DNA from: Candidatus Levyibacteriota bacterium | GTDB taxonomy: Bacteria > Patescibacteriota > Microgenomatia > Levybacterales > UBA12049 | Length of the DNA stretch: 14,759 nucleotides | Assembly: GCA_016184205.1 (NCBI GenBank) | Contig: JACPDD010000027.1 | Location: forward strand, 1-14,759 | Direction of reading: 5' to 3' | Shown here: positions 1-6,548 of the stretch, in pieces | How the letters are laid out: the number at the start of each line of letters is the position of its first letter | How positions within the stretch are numbered: the first letter of the stretch is position 1 | Translations under genes and position numbers: made by a program | The notes under the pieces: model-generated | Seen by the model: the letters and a program-made list of their open reading frames with translations, nothing else | The model's database searches: none | What the model was told of the DNA's origin: nothing

Positions 1-296
1 GAAAGAGTTCCTCCCTCTGTTGCAACAGCGCTGCTTGTACTTATTATAGAAGACGTTGTAGCTTTTGGTGGAGCACTCTGAGTGGCAAGGGGATTATAAA
101 TAGGCGTAATTTGAATTCTTTCTTTTATCGCATTGATTGTTTTTTTATCAAAAGTAGGACTTATCGGAAATATCTGCACGCTTAAAGTTTCGGGAATAGT
201 TGAAGTTACAATGTTGTGGTAAATATTAAATGCTATCCAAAAAACCACAAGAAAAAAACTTGAGATTATAAGAAGAAGAATATCTTTTTGTTTCAT
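1..296 (-). CDS. Putative type IV pilus accessory membrane protein (third gene of pilN-pilO block), partial
   Basis: The frame opens with ATG at 296 and stays open to the window edge, so the 3' end is missing and 98 residues are visible. It starts MKQKDILLLIISSFF and has one hydrophobic N-terminal helix (about residues 5-24). A short ordered stretch follows (VQIFPISPTF, about residues 44-53), then a Thr/Ser/Ala/Pro-rich segment from about residue 75. The start lies one base after the stop of the pilO-like gene, so the two are probably translationally coupled. By position it sits where pilP would be in a pilMNOP operon, and its single-anchor topology fits. I see no sequence motif that proves PilP, so the role is inferred from context only. 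Confidence 0.6.
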   Translation of the reverse strand, partial: MKQKDILLLIISSFFLVVFWIAFNIYHNIVTSTIPETLSVQIFPISPTFDKKTINAIKERIQITPIYNPLATQSAPPKATTSSIISTSSAVATEGGTL

Positions 297-297
297 T

Positions 298-915
298 CTA
301 GTTTTTAAAATAGGCTGTTCCCTTAAGGCCAATCTGAAATGTTTCACTCTGGTCTGCTTTTCTGTTTAAAGCTATAGTATCTAAAGATACAACTCTTTGC
401 ATAGTTACCACATTCTCAACAAGCGCTAAAATACTATTATAGCTTCCTTCAGCTGTCAGCGAAAAAGCAAAAGAGGAGTATTTTTTCTTAGAAGTTGTTG
501 GGGTTGCTACTTCTACCTGAAAAGTTTGAAGCCCTTCAAGATTTACTCCAGAATTCTTAGCTAAAGATTGAAGTTGTGCAACAAGCAAAGATATCTGAGG
601 ATCCTGGGGAACGGCATTTAGTATTAATGGAATATCATCGGCAAGCTGTTGATACTCCTTTCCCAAGGAGGAAAGATTACTGATTTTCTGCGCCAGCTGT
701 TTTTCCGTAAATGTGTTATCTGCAAGCTCTCGCCTTAGTCTTACAATAGTTGAAATAGTTGGGTTTATAGCAAAAATTCCAAAGAATGAGAGAGCCAGAA
801 ATGTTAATATTACACTTGTGAATTTTTGAGTTTTCTCTTGATTTAAATTTGGAAAAAGCTCAAGGTATTTGCTTTGTCTTAAATTTTTTAAGATTCTACT
901 GTTTTGTATTTGCAT
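298..915 (-). CDS. pilO: PilO-like type IV pilus inner-membrane protein
   Basis: This 205-residue protein has a short cytoplasmic N-terminus, one membrane helix (about residues 33-52) and a predicted coiled coil (about 55-95, including RRELADNTFTEKQLAQKI). A C-terminal periplasm-side domain (about 100-204) follows with a PilO-like alternating pattern, including SLLVAQLQSLAKNSGVNLEG and FSLTAEGSYNSILALVENV. PilO pairs with PilN to form the alignment or scaffold subcomplex between pilus motor and envelope; that is family knowledge. The assignment rests on architecture, on the SYNSILALVENV-type helix typical of PilO, and on the adjacent pilN-like gene. Its start lies inside the end of pilN (20-base overlap), and the next gene begins one base after its stop. 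No Shine-Dalgarno sequence precedes the ATG, which fits coupling to pilN. Confidence 0.85.
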   Translation of the reverse strand: MQIQNSRILKNLRQSKYLELFPNLNQEKTQKFTSVILTFLALSFFGIFAINPTISTIVRLRRELADNTFTEKQLAQKISNLSSLGKEYQQLADDIPLILNAVPQDPQISLLVAQLQSLAKNSGVNLEGLQTFQVEVATPTTSKKKYSSFAFSLTAEGSYNSILALVENVVTMQRVVSLDTIALNRKADQSETFQIGLKGTAYFKN

Positions 916-1465
916 CAGATTTTTTGATGGGCTTTAGGGTGCCCGTTATACTGACTGAAATCAGCGATGACGATGGTATATTCTCTATTTTCTCTATGCT
1001 TACTGAAGCTATGCTCGGGTAGTTTTTAAGAGAATCTACGAATGCACCTAGCTGAGATATCCTAGTAAAGCTTGCATTTATTTTTATGGAAGTATCCGAA
1101 GTTGTTAAATTATTAAAAGTAGTACCCGAGGGGAAAAGAGCAAGAGTATCTTTTAAAATTTTTAATTCGTAGGCCGAAAGATTTGAAAACTGATTGACAA
1201 CGCCAATTCTGTCTTGGAGATTTCTGTACTTATCTTCACTTGTTTTTGAGAATGCAATAATGGCCTGTTCCTGCCTAATTTTTGCGTGCAAATCTATGAG
1301 CTGTCTATCCAGAAAAAAACGATACACAAAAGCAGAAAGCGCAACGACTTCAGTTAAGATAACTACCACTCTTCCTGCTGACAGCGCCCATCTTAAGAAT
1401 TTATCAGTGAAGCTAACCCTTTTTTTTACTAAATTAATATCCAAATACGAGGGACTGTTTGGCAT
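896..1465 (-). CDS. pilN: PilN-like type IV pilus inner-membrane protein
   Basis: This 189-residue protein begins with a PilN-like cytoplasmic peptide (YLDINLVKKR, residues 7-16), the segment that in known PilN proteins docks on PilM. A membrane helix (about 31-51), a coiled coil (about 53-92) and a C-terminal domain follow; the last contains LKNYPSIASVSIEKI and VSITGTLKP, typical of the PilN fold. It is the first gene of the pilus block here. The gene upstream is rpsT, not pilM, so the PilM partner must be encoded elsewhere or be absent. A good promoter lies just upstream, leaving only 2-3 bases of leader. The 3' end overlaps pilO by 20 bases. Confidence 0.85.
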   Translation of the reverse strand: MPNSPSYLDINLVKKRVSFTDKFLRWALSAGRVVVILTEVVALSAFVYRFFLDRQLIDLHAKIRQEQAIIAFSKTSEDKYRNLQDRIGVVNQFSNLSAYELKILKDTLALFPSGTTFNNLTTSDTSIKINASFTRISQLGAFVDSLKNYPSIASVSIEKIENIPSSSLISVSITGTLKPIKKSDANTKQ

Positions 1466-1474
1466 GTCAATTTT

Positions 1475-1503
1475 AGTCTATGTGAAATGAGCTAATTTGT
1501 CAA
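1475..1503 (-). promoter_or_regulatory. Promoter of the pilN-pilO operon
   Basis: On the minus strand a perfect -35 TTGACA (1503-1498) is followed by a 17-base spacer and a -10 TAGACT (1480-1475). The -10 ends 9 bases before the pilN ATG, so transcription starting about 7 bases downstream gives an mRNA with almost no leader. This makes the pilus block an independent transcription unit despite lying only 50 bases after rpsT. Confidence 0.65.
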
Positions 1504-1515
1504 AGGAAATGAGGC

Positions 1516-1815
1516 TTATTTTTTAACGGTTTTTCTCTTCTTTATGGAAGCTTTTTTAGGAGCTTTGATTCTTGGGGTTTTACTTGTTACTTTTTTAGAA
1601 AAAGAAGATTTTATTCTGGCAGCCTTATTCTTATGAATTATGTTTTTTTTGGCTGCCTTATCCACAACCGAAAAAACTTCTCTTAGTTTTTTTTCAGAAG
1701 CATTTTTTCTTGCTTCTTTTATAACTTTTCTCAAAAGCTCACGGATTGTTTTATTTTCAGCTTGCCTCTTTTTGTCCTGACGTAATTTCTTCTTCGCTGA
1801 TTTTATTACTGGCAT
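1516..1815 (-). CDS. rpsT: 30S ribosomal protein S20
   Basis: This 99-residue, very basic protein begins MPVIKSAKKKLRQDKKRQAE, the S20 signature that binds 16S rRNA in the body of the small subunit. The rest of the helical bundle follows (residues about 20-75, with IREL..VIKEARKNASEKKL and SVVDKAAKKNIIHKNKAARIKS). It is about 10 residues longer than a typical S20 because of a Lys/Arg-rich C-terminal tail (about residues 78-99). The start has no Shine-Dalgarno site. It sits exactly 6 bases after an extended -10 box, so the transcript is probably leaderless. It is divergent from murJ. No clear terminator is visible after its stop before the pilN promoter. Confidence 0.95.
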   Translation of the reverse strand: MPVIKSAKKKLRQDKKRQAENKTIRELLRKVIKEARKNASEKKLREVFSVVDKAAKKNIIHKNKAARIKSSFSKKVTSKTPRIKAPKKASIKKRKTVKK

Positions 1816-1821
1816 GCCCAG

Positions 1822-1850
1822 ATTCTACCATGCTATACTGAATTACGCAA
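1822..1850 (-). promoter_or_regulatory. rpsT promoter, extended -10, leaderless
   Basis: On the minus strand, TTGCGT (1850-1845), a 17-base spacer and TAGAAT (1827-1822) form a promoter. TG at 1830-1829 gives an extended -10, TGGTAGAAT. Only 6 bases separate the -10 from the rpsT ATG, so the expected start of transcription falls on or next to the start codon. lepA and the GNAT gene show the same 6-base spacing. Confidence 0.65.
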
Positions 1851-1869
1851 TAATTGTTGCATGGCTTGG

Positions 1870-1913
1870 ATAGCTGCATAGTTACTATTTAGCTATGTCA
1901 TCTATTCAGCTAT
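1870..1913. repeat. AGCTAT-type short repeat cluster between rpsT and murJ
   Basis: Two near-identical 12-mers, CTATTTAGCTAT (1885-1896) and CTATTCAGCTAT (1902-1913), lie 17 bases apart and differ at one position. An inverted ATAGCT (1870-1875) faces the first copy. The cluster fills most of the rpsT-murJ intergenic region and ends 9 bases before the murJ start. It could be a binding-site array or a degenerate dispersed repeat; the sequence alone does not decide. Confidence 0.5.
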
Positions 1914-1916
1914 TTT
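1911..1916 (+). promoter_or_regulatory. Candidate murJ -10 (weak)
   Basis: TATTTT lies 6 bases before the murJ ATG, the same spacing as the clear leaderless promoters in this window, but it lacks the TG extension and a good -35. An alternative is the plus-strand extended -10 TGCTATACT at 1831-1839, which would give a leader of roughly 75 bases containing the AGCTAT repeats. Confidence 0.25.
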
Positions 1917-1922
1917 AATTAC

Positions 1923-3581
1923 ATGCCTACCGATTTTTTCAAAAAAGGATTAAACCTTTTGCTCAAACGTCAGACCAATATCTTATCCGCCGCATTTGTA
2001 ATTATGGTAACCGTTATTTTGTCTCAAGTATTGGGACTTGTAAGACAAAGACTTTTAGTCTCCATTTTTGGCGCATCAAACACGTTAGGGGTTTATCTTG
2101 CATCCTCAAGACTTCCAGATTTTCTATTTCAACTTATTATTGCAGGAGCTCTTTCGTCCGCTTTTATTCCTATTTTTTCTAGCTATTTAGCAAAGAATAA
2201 ACAGGAAGATGCGAATAGGCTTGCATCTACACTTCTTTCTTTTAGTCTTTTAACCTTTGCCATCCTTGCCTTAGTACTTTTTATTTTTGCGCCTTATTTT
2301 TCGGGTCTCATGGCTCCTGGATTTTCTCACGAACAAATAACTCTTATGGGAAATTTAACAAGAATAATAATTTTTGGAGAGATTTTATTTATGATTGGAA
2401 GTTTTCTCTCGGCAATTTTACAATCTTTTCATCGTTTTTTTGTTGCGGGTTTCGCTGCTGCTTTATATAACCTAGGCATAATTATTGGAATCGTTTTATT
2501 GTCTCCGATGTTTGGAATTTATTCTGCCGCTTATGGTGTAATACTGGGAGCTTTAATATTCGTTGTTGCACAGATCCCGGGAGTTTTGAAAGTTGGTTTT
2601 TCTTTTAAACCATCGCTTGAGTTTAGAAAAGACGGAATGAAAGATGTATTGCAGCTTATGTGGCCAAGAACAATTGGACTTGCAATATTCCAACTTGGAA
2701 CAATTCTTACTGTAACCCTTGTTTCACTTATTCCAAATCCTGGAAGAAATTATGTAATTTTTGATTATGCGCAAATCCTCTCTTTTGCTCCAATTGTTCT
2801 TTTTGGACAGTCAATAGCGCAAGCCGCTTTCCCGGTTTTATCTAAAGAAAAGGATAAAATTGAGGAATTTAAAGCAACGTTTATGACAAGTTTCAATCAA
2901 ATACTTTACTTAATGCTTCCAATTTCTGTACTCTTCCTGGTCTTAAGAATTCCAATTGTGAGGCTTGTTTTTGGAGCAGCTGCATTCGATTGGGAAGCAA
3001 CAGTTCTAACTGGAAGAACACTCGCATTTTTTAGCATATCTCTTTTTGCGCAAGCATTGGTATTTTTAGTTGCGCGAGGATTTTACGCAATGCACGATGC
3101 AAAAACACCTCTTTACGTTGGAGCATTTAGTACGGCTATTATGTTGGGGCTTGGGTTTCTTTTTGTCACTTTTTATAAGTTGGGAGCTCCCGGGATAGCG
3201 TTTGCATACTCCTTAGGATCTATTGTAAATTTCTTTCTCCTGCTAATATTCTTAGATAGAAAAATAGGAAGCTTTGATAAAGTCCCCATGAGCGCCTCAA
3301 TATTTAAAATTCTTGTTGCAACGTTTTTCACAGGATTCGCTCTTTATATTCCAATAAAACTTTTAGACCAACTTGTTTTTGATACTACAAGAACTATAAA
3401 TCTCTTAATCTTAACAGGAATTGCAAGTTTTGCAGGGCTTAGTCTTTATCTTTTTTTAACCTGGCTTTTTAATGTTAAGGAAGCTCAAACATTTCTATAT
3501 CTATTTAGAAAAATTGGAAACTGGAAAGAAATTTTAGGAAAAAGCGAAGAAATCATTGTAGAGCATAGAGCCAACCCCTAA
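1923..3581 (+). CDS. murJ: Lipid II flippase MurJ (MviN family)
   Basis: This 552-residue polytopic membrane protein of the MOP superfamily should move lipid II across the cytoplasmic membrane for peptidoglycan synthesis. The family is shown by the N-terminal block with LSQVLGLVRQRLLVSIFG (about residues 34-51) and SRLPDFLFQLIIAGALSSAF (about 62-81), equivalent to the conserved MurJ region around the arginines of the first helices. About 14 hydrophobic helices are spread over the whole length. The C-terminus ends in a charged tail of about 30 residues (KIGNWKEILGKSEEIIVEHR). Its length is slightly above the usual 510-530. It is the first plus-strand gene of the murJ-lepA pair. The lepA promoter begins two bases after its stop, so lepA need not depend on murJ transcription. 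Confidence 0.93.
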   Translation: MPTDFFKKGLNLLLKRQTNILSAAFVIMVTVILSQVLGLVRQRLLVSIFGASNTLGVYLASSRLPDFLFQLIIAGALSSAFIPIFSSYLAKNKQEDANRLASTLLSFSLLTFAILALVLFIFAPYFSGLMAPGFSHEQITLMGNLTRIIIFGEILFMIGSFLSAILQSFHRFFVAGFAAALYNLGIIIGIVLLSPMFGIYSAAYGVILGALIFVVAQIPGVLKVGFSFKPSLEFRKDGMKDVLQLMWPRTIGLAIFQLGTILTVTLVSLIPNPGRNYVIFDYAQILSFAPIVLFGQSIAQAAFPVLSKEKDKIEEFKATFMTSFNQILYLMLPISVLFLVLRIPIVRLVFGAAAFDWEATVLTGRTLAFFSISLFAQALVFLVARGFYAMHDAKTPLYVGAFSTAIMLGLGFLFVTFYKLGAPGIAFAYSLGSIVNFFLLLIFLDRKIGSFDKVPMSASIFKILVATFFTGFALYIPIKLLDQLVFDTTRTINLLILTGIASFAGLSLYLFLTWLFNVKEAQTFLYLFRKIGNWKEILGKSEEIIVEHRANP

Positions 3582-3582
3582 A

Positions 3583-3591
3583 TGCTATAAT
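3583..3591 (+). promoter_or_regulatory. lepA promoter, extended -10, leaderless
   Basis: TGCTATAAT is a perfect extended -10 (TATAAT at 3586-3591, TG at 3583-3584). It lies immediately after the murJ stop and exactly 6 bases before the lepA ATG. No -35 is recognisable at the expected distance, which is common for extended -10 promoters. Expected transcription start coincides with the ATG. Confidence 0.65.
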
Positions 3592-3597
3592 CTCCAC

Positions 3598-5385
3598 ATG
3601 GCTCGATCAGACTCACCACGAGTGAATCAGGCAAACATTAGGAACTTTTGTATTATAGCCCATGTTGATCATGGAAAATCAACTCTTGCGGATAGACTTT
3701 TAGATATTACAGGTACTGTTTCCAAACAGAAAATGCAAGAACAATATTTAGATAGTAATCCTATTGAGCGCGAGAGAGGCATAACAATTAAGCTCGCTAC
3801 GGTAAGGATGAACTATACGCTAGACGCTATACCCTATGAACTAAACTTGATTGATACTCCGGGGCATGTGGATTTCTCCTACGAAGTTATAAGAACTCTG
3901 TATGCTTGTGAGGGCGCGGTGCTTTTAGTTGATGCAACAAAGGGAGTTCAGGCGCAGACAGTTGCAAATTATAACTTTGCAAAAAAACAAGGGCTCACTG
4001 TACTGCTGGCAATAAACAAAATTGATTTACCGTCTGCAAGAATTGACGAAGTGGAAAAAGAGCTCAGAGACACTTTTGCCTTCAGGGAAGAAGAGGTGCT
4101 TTTGCTATCAGCAAAAACAGGAGAAGGAGCTAAGGATTTATTAAAAGCGGTAATTGAGAAAATTCCACCTCCCGCAGGCTCATCCGACTCTCCTACACAA
4201 GCCTATATATTCGACTCAATTTACGACGAGCATAGAGGAATTGTTATTTATGTGAGAATCAAAAACGGAACTATAAAAAAAGGAGATGAGATTATTTTTC
4301 TTTCAGATAATTCTTCTTCGCTAGTTCTTGAGACAGGGTTTATGAAGCCGGAATATAATTCCCTAGAACAGCTCCTAAATGGAGAGGTTGGGTATATCAT
4401 TACCAACATTAAAGACATAGAGAGAGCGAAAGTTGGAGATACAATTACAACAAAACACAATAAGGGGATGGCACTTCCTGGATTTGTAAGTCTTAAACCA
4501 TTTGTTTACCTCTCAGTTTACCCAACGTCAAACTCGCAGTATCAAATGTTAAAAAAAGCAATTTATAAGCTCAAGCTTAACGATGCGTCTTTGGTTATTT
4601 CGTCTGAGCAATCAATAATTTTTGGCCCAGGATTTAGATGCGGTTTTTTGGGATTACTTCATTCACAAATTGTCATTGAGCGGTTAGAAAAAGAAAGCGG
4701 GGTTGAAGTTTTTACCGCTCCTCCAACAATTGAATATATTGTTGATGGAAAATCTATAACTAGTCCCAAAGATTTTAGAAATGATGCAAAGGAAACAAAG
4801 GAGCCTTTTATAGCAGGCGAGATTTATACGCCGGTTAGGTATGTTGGAGCACTTCTTGAAATTATAAACTCGCGCCGCGGTAGACAAAAAGATGCTCAGT
4901 ACTTTGGCTCTCAGGCAAAACTTCTTTTTGAGATGCCACTGCTTGAGGCCGTTTATGATTTCTCTGACTTGATAAAATCTGCTTCCTCGGGGTTTGCCTC
5001 TTTTGATTATGAAATATCAGATTATAGAGCGTCAGACCTTGCCCGCGTGGATATTTCTATAAATGAGGCTATAATTCCTGAACTTTCTTTTATAGTTCAC
5101 AAAAGCGAAATGGAGAGTTTTTCAAGAAGAATTGTCAAAGTCTTGGCAGAGGCTATTCCAAAACATCAATTTATAATATCAGTCAGAGCACAACAAGGAG
5201 CAAAAATTATAGCAAGTGAAAAAATTGGAACTCTTAGGAAAAACGTTCTAGCTAAAATGTCTGGAGGGGATAGAACGAGAAAAGATAAATTACTTGCGAA
5301 ACAAAAAGAAGGCAAGAGGAAAATGAAACAGATTGGAAAAATTTCAATTCCAAAAGAAGCGTTTCTAGCTGTTCTTAAAGTTTAG
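3598..5385 (+). CDS. lepA: Elongation factor 4 (LepA), translational GTPase
   Basis: This 595-residue protein matches the usual LepA length. G-domain motifs are all present: AHVDHGKS (21-28), RERGITIK with Thr63 (switch I), DTPGH (86-90), NKID (140-143) and SAKTG (171-175). The EF-G-like domains follow, then the LepA-specific C-terminal domain with GGDRTRKDKLLAKQKEGKRK and IPKEAFLAVL at the end. LepA acts on ribosomes, back-translocating or remodelling stalled ones, or aiding 30S maturation. The start is fixed by the promoter 6 bases upstream; there is no Shine-Dalgarno site. Codons 72-78 (NYTLDAI) contain a 20-base sequence that recurs perfectly in the intergenic region at 9208. The segment falls in a variable loop between switch I and DTPGH. 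The stop overlaps the stop of the convergent cohesin-PKD gene. Confidence 0.97.
   Translation: MARSDSPRVNQANIRNFCIIAHVDHGKSTLADRLLDITGTVSKQKMQEQYLDSNPIERERGITIKLATVRMNYTLDAIPYELNLIDTPGHVDFSYEVIRTLYACEGAVLLVDATKGVQAQTVANYNFAKKQGLTVLLAINKIDLPSARIDEVEKELRDTFAFREEEVLLLSAKTGEGAKDLLKAVIEKIPPPAGSSDSPTQAYIFDSIYDEHRGIVIYVRIKNGTIKKGDEIIFLSDNSSSLVLETGFMKPEYNSLEQLLNGEVGYIITNIKDIERAKVGDTITTKHNKGMALPGFVSLKPFVYLSVYPTSNSQYQMLKKAIYKLKLNDASLVISSEQSIIFGPGFRCGFLGLLHSQIVIERLEKESGVEVFTAPPTIEYIVDGKSITSPKDFRNDAKETKEPFIAGEIYTPVRYVGALLEIINSRRGRQKDAQYFGSQAKLLFEMPLLEAVYDFSDLIKSASSGFASFDYEISDYRASDLARVDISINEAIIPELSFIVHKSEMESFSRRIVKVLAEAIPKHQFIISVRAQQGAKIIASEKIGTLRKNVLAKMSGGDRTRKDKLLAKQKEGKRKMKQIGKISIPKEAFLAVLKV
3811..3830 (+). 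repeat. 20-base repeat, copy A (inside lepA)
   Basis: AACTATACGCTAGACGCTAT here is identical to 9208-9227; the flanking bases differ on both sides. In lepA it is read in frame as NYTLDAI, residues 72-78. Confidence 0.75.
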
Positions 5386-6494
5386 AATCCCAGAAGTAGA
5401 AGGCCGCCTAATATAGAAAGAATTATGCCTGCTGCTCCGAGTCCAATTATCTTATCTCCTGGTCCAGGAGGAGCAATTGTTGGCGCAACCGCAATTGTGG
5501 TAGTTGGTGTAATTGTCTCGGTGGGCATCTCTGGAGTTATTTGCGCGCTGCCAGTGCCTGCGCCTCCACTGCCCAAACTACCTGCTGTGACGGTGATTGT
5601 TGTTTTGCAAGTTGCTACCGCACTTGTTGAGTTACCATTGTCTGTTAGGATGACAGATGCATTATATGTCCCAGCATTGTTGTAAGTATGAGCAATTTGA
5701 GCATTAACGGAATTAGTTCCAATTCCTCCGGATGAAGTTACATCTCTTGCTTGACCATCGCCAAAAGTAAAGCTGGCTTTGGTTATTGTCCCGTCATCAT
5801 CTTTTCCAGATGCTGTAAAAGTTAGGGAATAAGGGGCAGCTCCTGTTGCGCTTCTGTCAAGTATAAGGCTGTTGCAAACCGGAGCCTTGTTGGCAGATGT
5901 GCTGCCAGAAGAGACGTCATTAATTGTAACTGTTGCAGGAGAAGGTTGCCCTGCCAAAACATCTTCATTTGCTTGGTCTCCTGCACCAACAGATAGAACT
6001 TGGGTTTGGCTTCTGTCTACCGCTATTGGAGTTGTTGAACCTGCAGTTCCCGAAGTAGCCTTTAGAGTGAGAGTTGCGATTTTTGTAATTGTGCTAATAA
6101 CCTTGGCCGGATCTGAACCAACTGATAAACTTACGCTAACACTTGCTGTAGCACTGCTGGTGCTGTTAAAAATTGGACCTGCAAGTTTGGTAAATACAGA
6201 ATTTTCAACAAGACCGGAAGTGGGGTCAACATTGAATTTTATGCCGTTATAAATTAAAGTTAGTTTTACAAAAGAAACTTGATTGCTTCCAGGATTCATC
6301 ATTATATCAAAGCTTGTTGTATCTCCAACATTCATCATTTTGCTGGTAGGTACAAAAGAGAGGGTGGTTGTAGGAGCAGCCTTAGTAGTCACCTCTTGTT
6401 GCTGTTGTGTTAAATACACAGTCAATGGAATGGCGAATAGGAGAACAATAAGGAAACCCAACAGGAATATTTTTTTGCCTGAAAAGAAAGACAT
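5382..6494 (-). CDS. Membrane-anchored surface protein with cohesin-like and PKD domains
   Basis: The 370-residue protein starts at ATG 6494 (MSFFSGKKIFLLGF). The frame is open further upstream, to an ATG at 6548. That ATG lies upstream of the -10 box and would put the promoter inside the gene, so I reject it. Domains in order: signal/anchor helix (about 8-28); a cohesin-like beta domain (about 42-192, with NVGDTTSFDIMMNPGSNQVS and VKLTLIYNGIKF); a PKD domain (about 202-303, with ASGKDDDGTITKASFTFGDG and AHTYNNAGTYNASVILTDNG); a Thr/Pro-rich linker (about 318-342); and a C-terminal GPGD motif (344-347) followed by a hydrophobic helix to the end. The only two cysteines, Cys207 and Cys296, bracket the PKD domain and may pair. 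The protein is probably displayed outside the cell. Its ligand is unknown and no dockerin partner is in the window. Confidence 0.85.
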   Translation of the reverse strand: MSFFSGKKIFLLGFLIVLLFAIPLTVYLTQQQQEVTTKAAPTTTLSFVPTSKMMNVGDTTSFDIMMNPGSNQVSFVKLTLIYNGIKFNVDPTSGLVENSVFTKLAGPIFNSTSSATASVSVSLSVGSDPAKVISTITKIATLTLKATSGTAGSTTPIAVDRSQTQVLSVGAGDQANEDVLAGQPSPATVTINDVSSGSTSANKAPVCNSLILDRSATGAAPYSLTFTASGKDDDGTITKASFTFGDGQARDVTSSGGIGTNSVNAQIAHTYNNAGTYNASVILTDNGNSTSAVATCKTTITVTAGSLGSGGAGTGSAQITPEMPTETITPTTTIAVAPTIAPPGPGDKIIGLGAAGIILSILGGLLLLGF

Positions 6495-6519
6495 ATTTGC
6501 GCAAGTAGCGCCTTGATTT

Positions 6520-6548
6520 ATCGTATATAAGAAAGGCATAGGTGTCAA
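6520..6548 (-). promoter_or_regulatory. Promoter of the cohesin-PKD gene
   Basis: On the minus strand, a perfect TTGACA (6548-6543), a 17-base spacer and TACGAT (6525-6520) predict a transcript with a leader of about 20 bases to the ATG at 6494. The -35 is embedded in the left outer arm of the palindrome shared with the groES promoter. Confidence 0.65.

Noticed and set aside
1194..1490. Plus-strand frame opposite pilN
   Set aside because: It is a shadow of the pilN-like gene and also runs across the pilN promoter.
5425..6516. Several plus-strand open frames opposite the cohesin-PKD gene
   Set aside because: Their low-complexity Val/Pro/Ala translations mirror the Thr/Pro/Ala-rich surface protein on the other strand.
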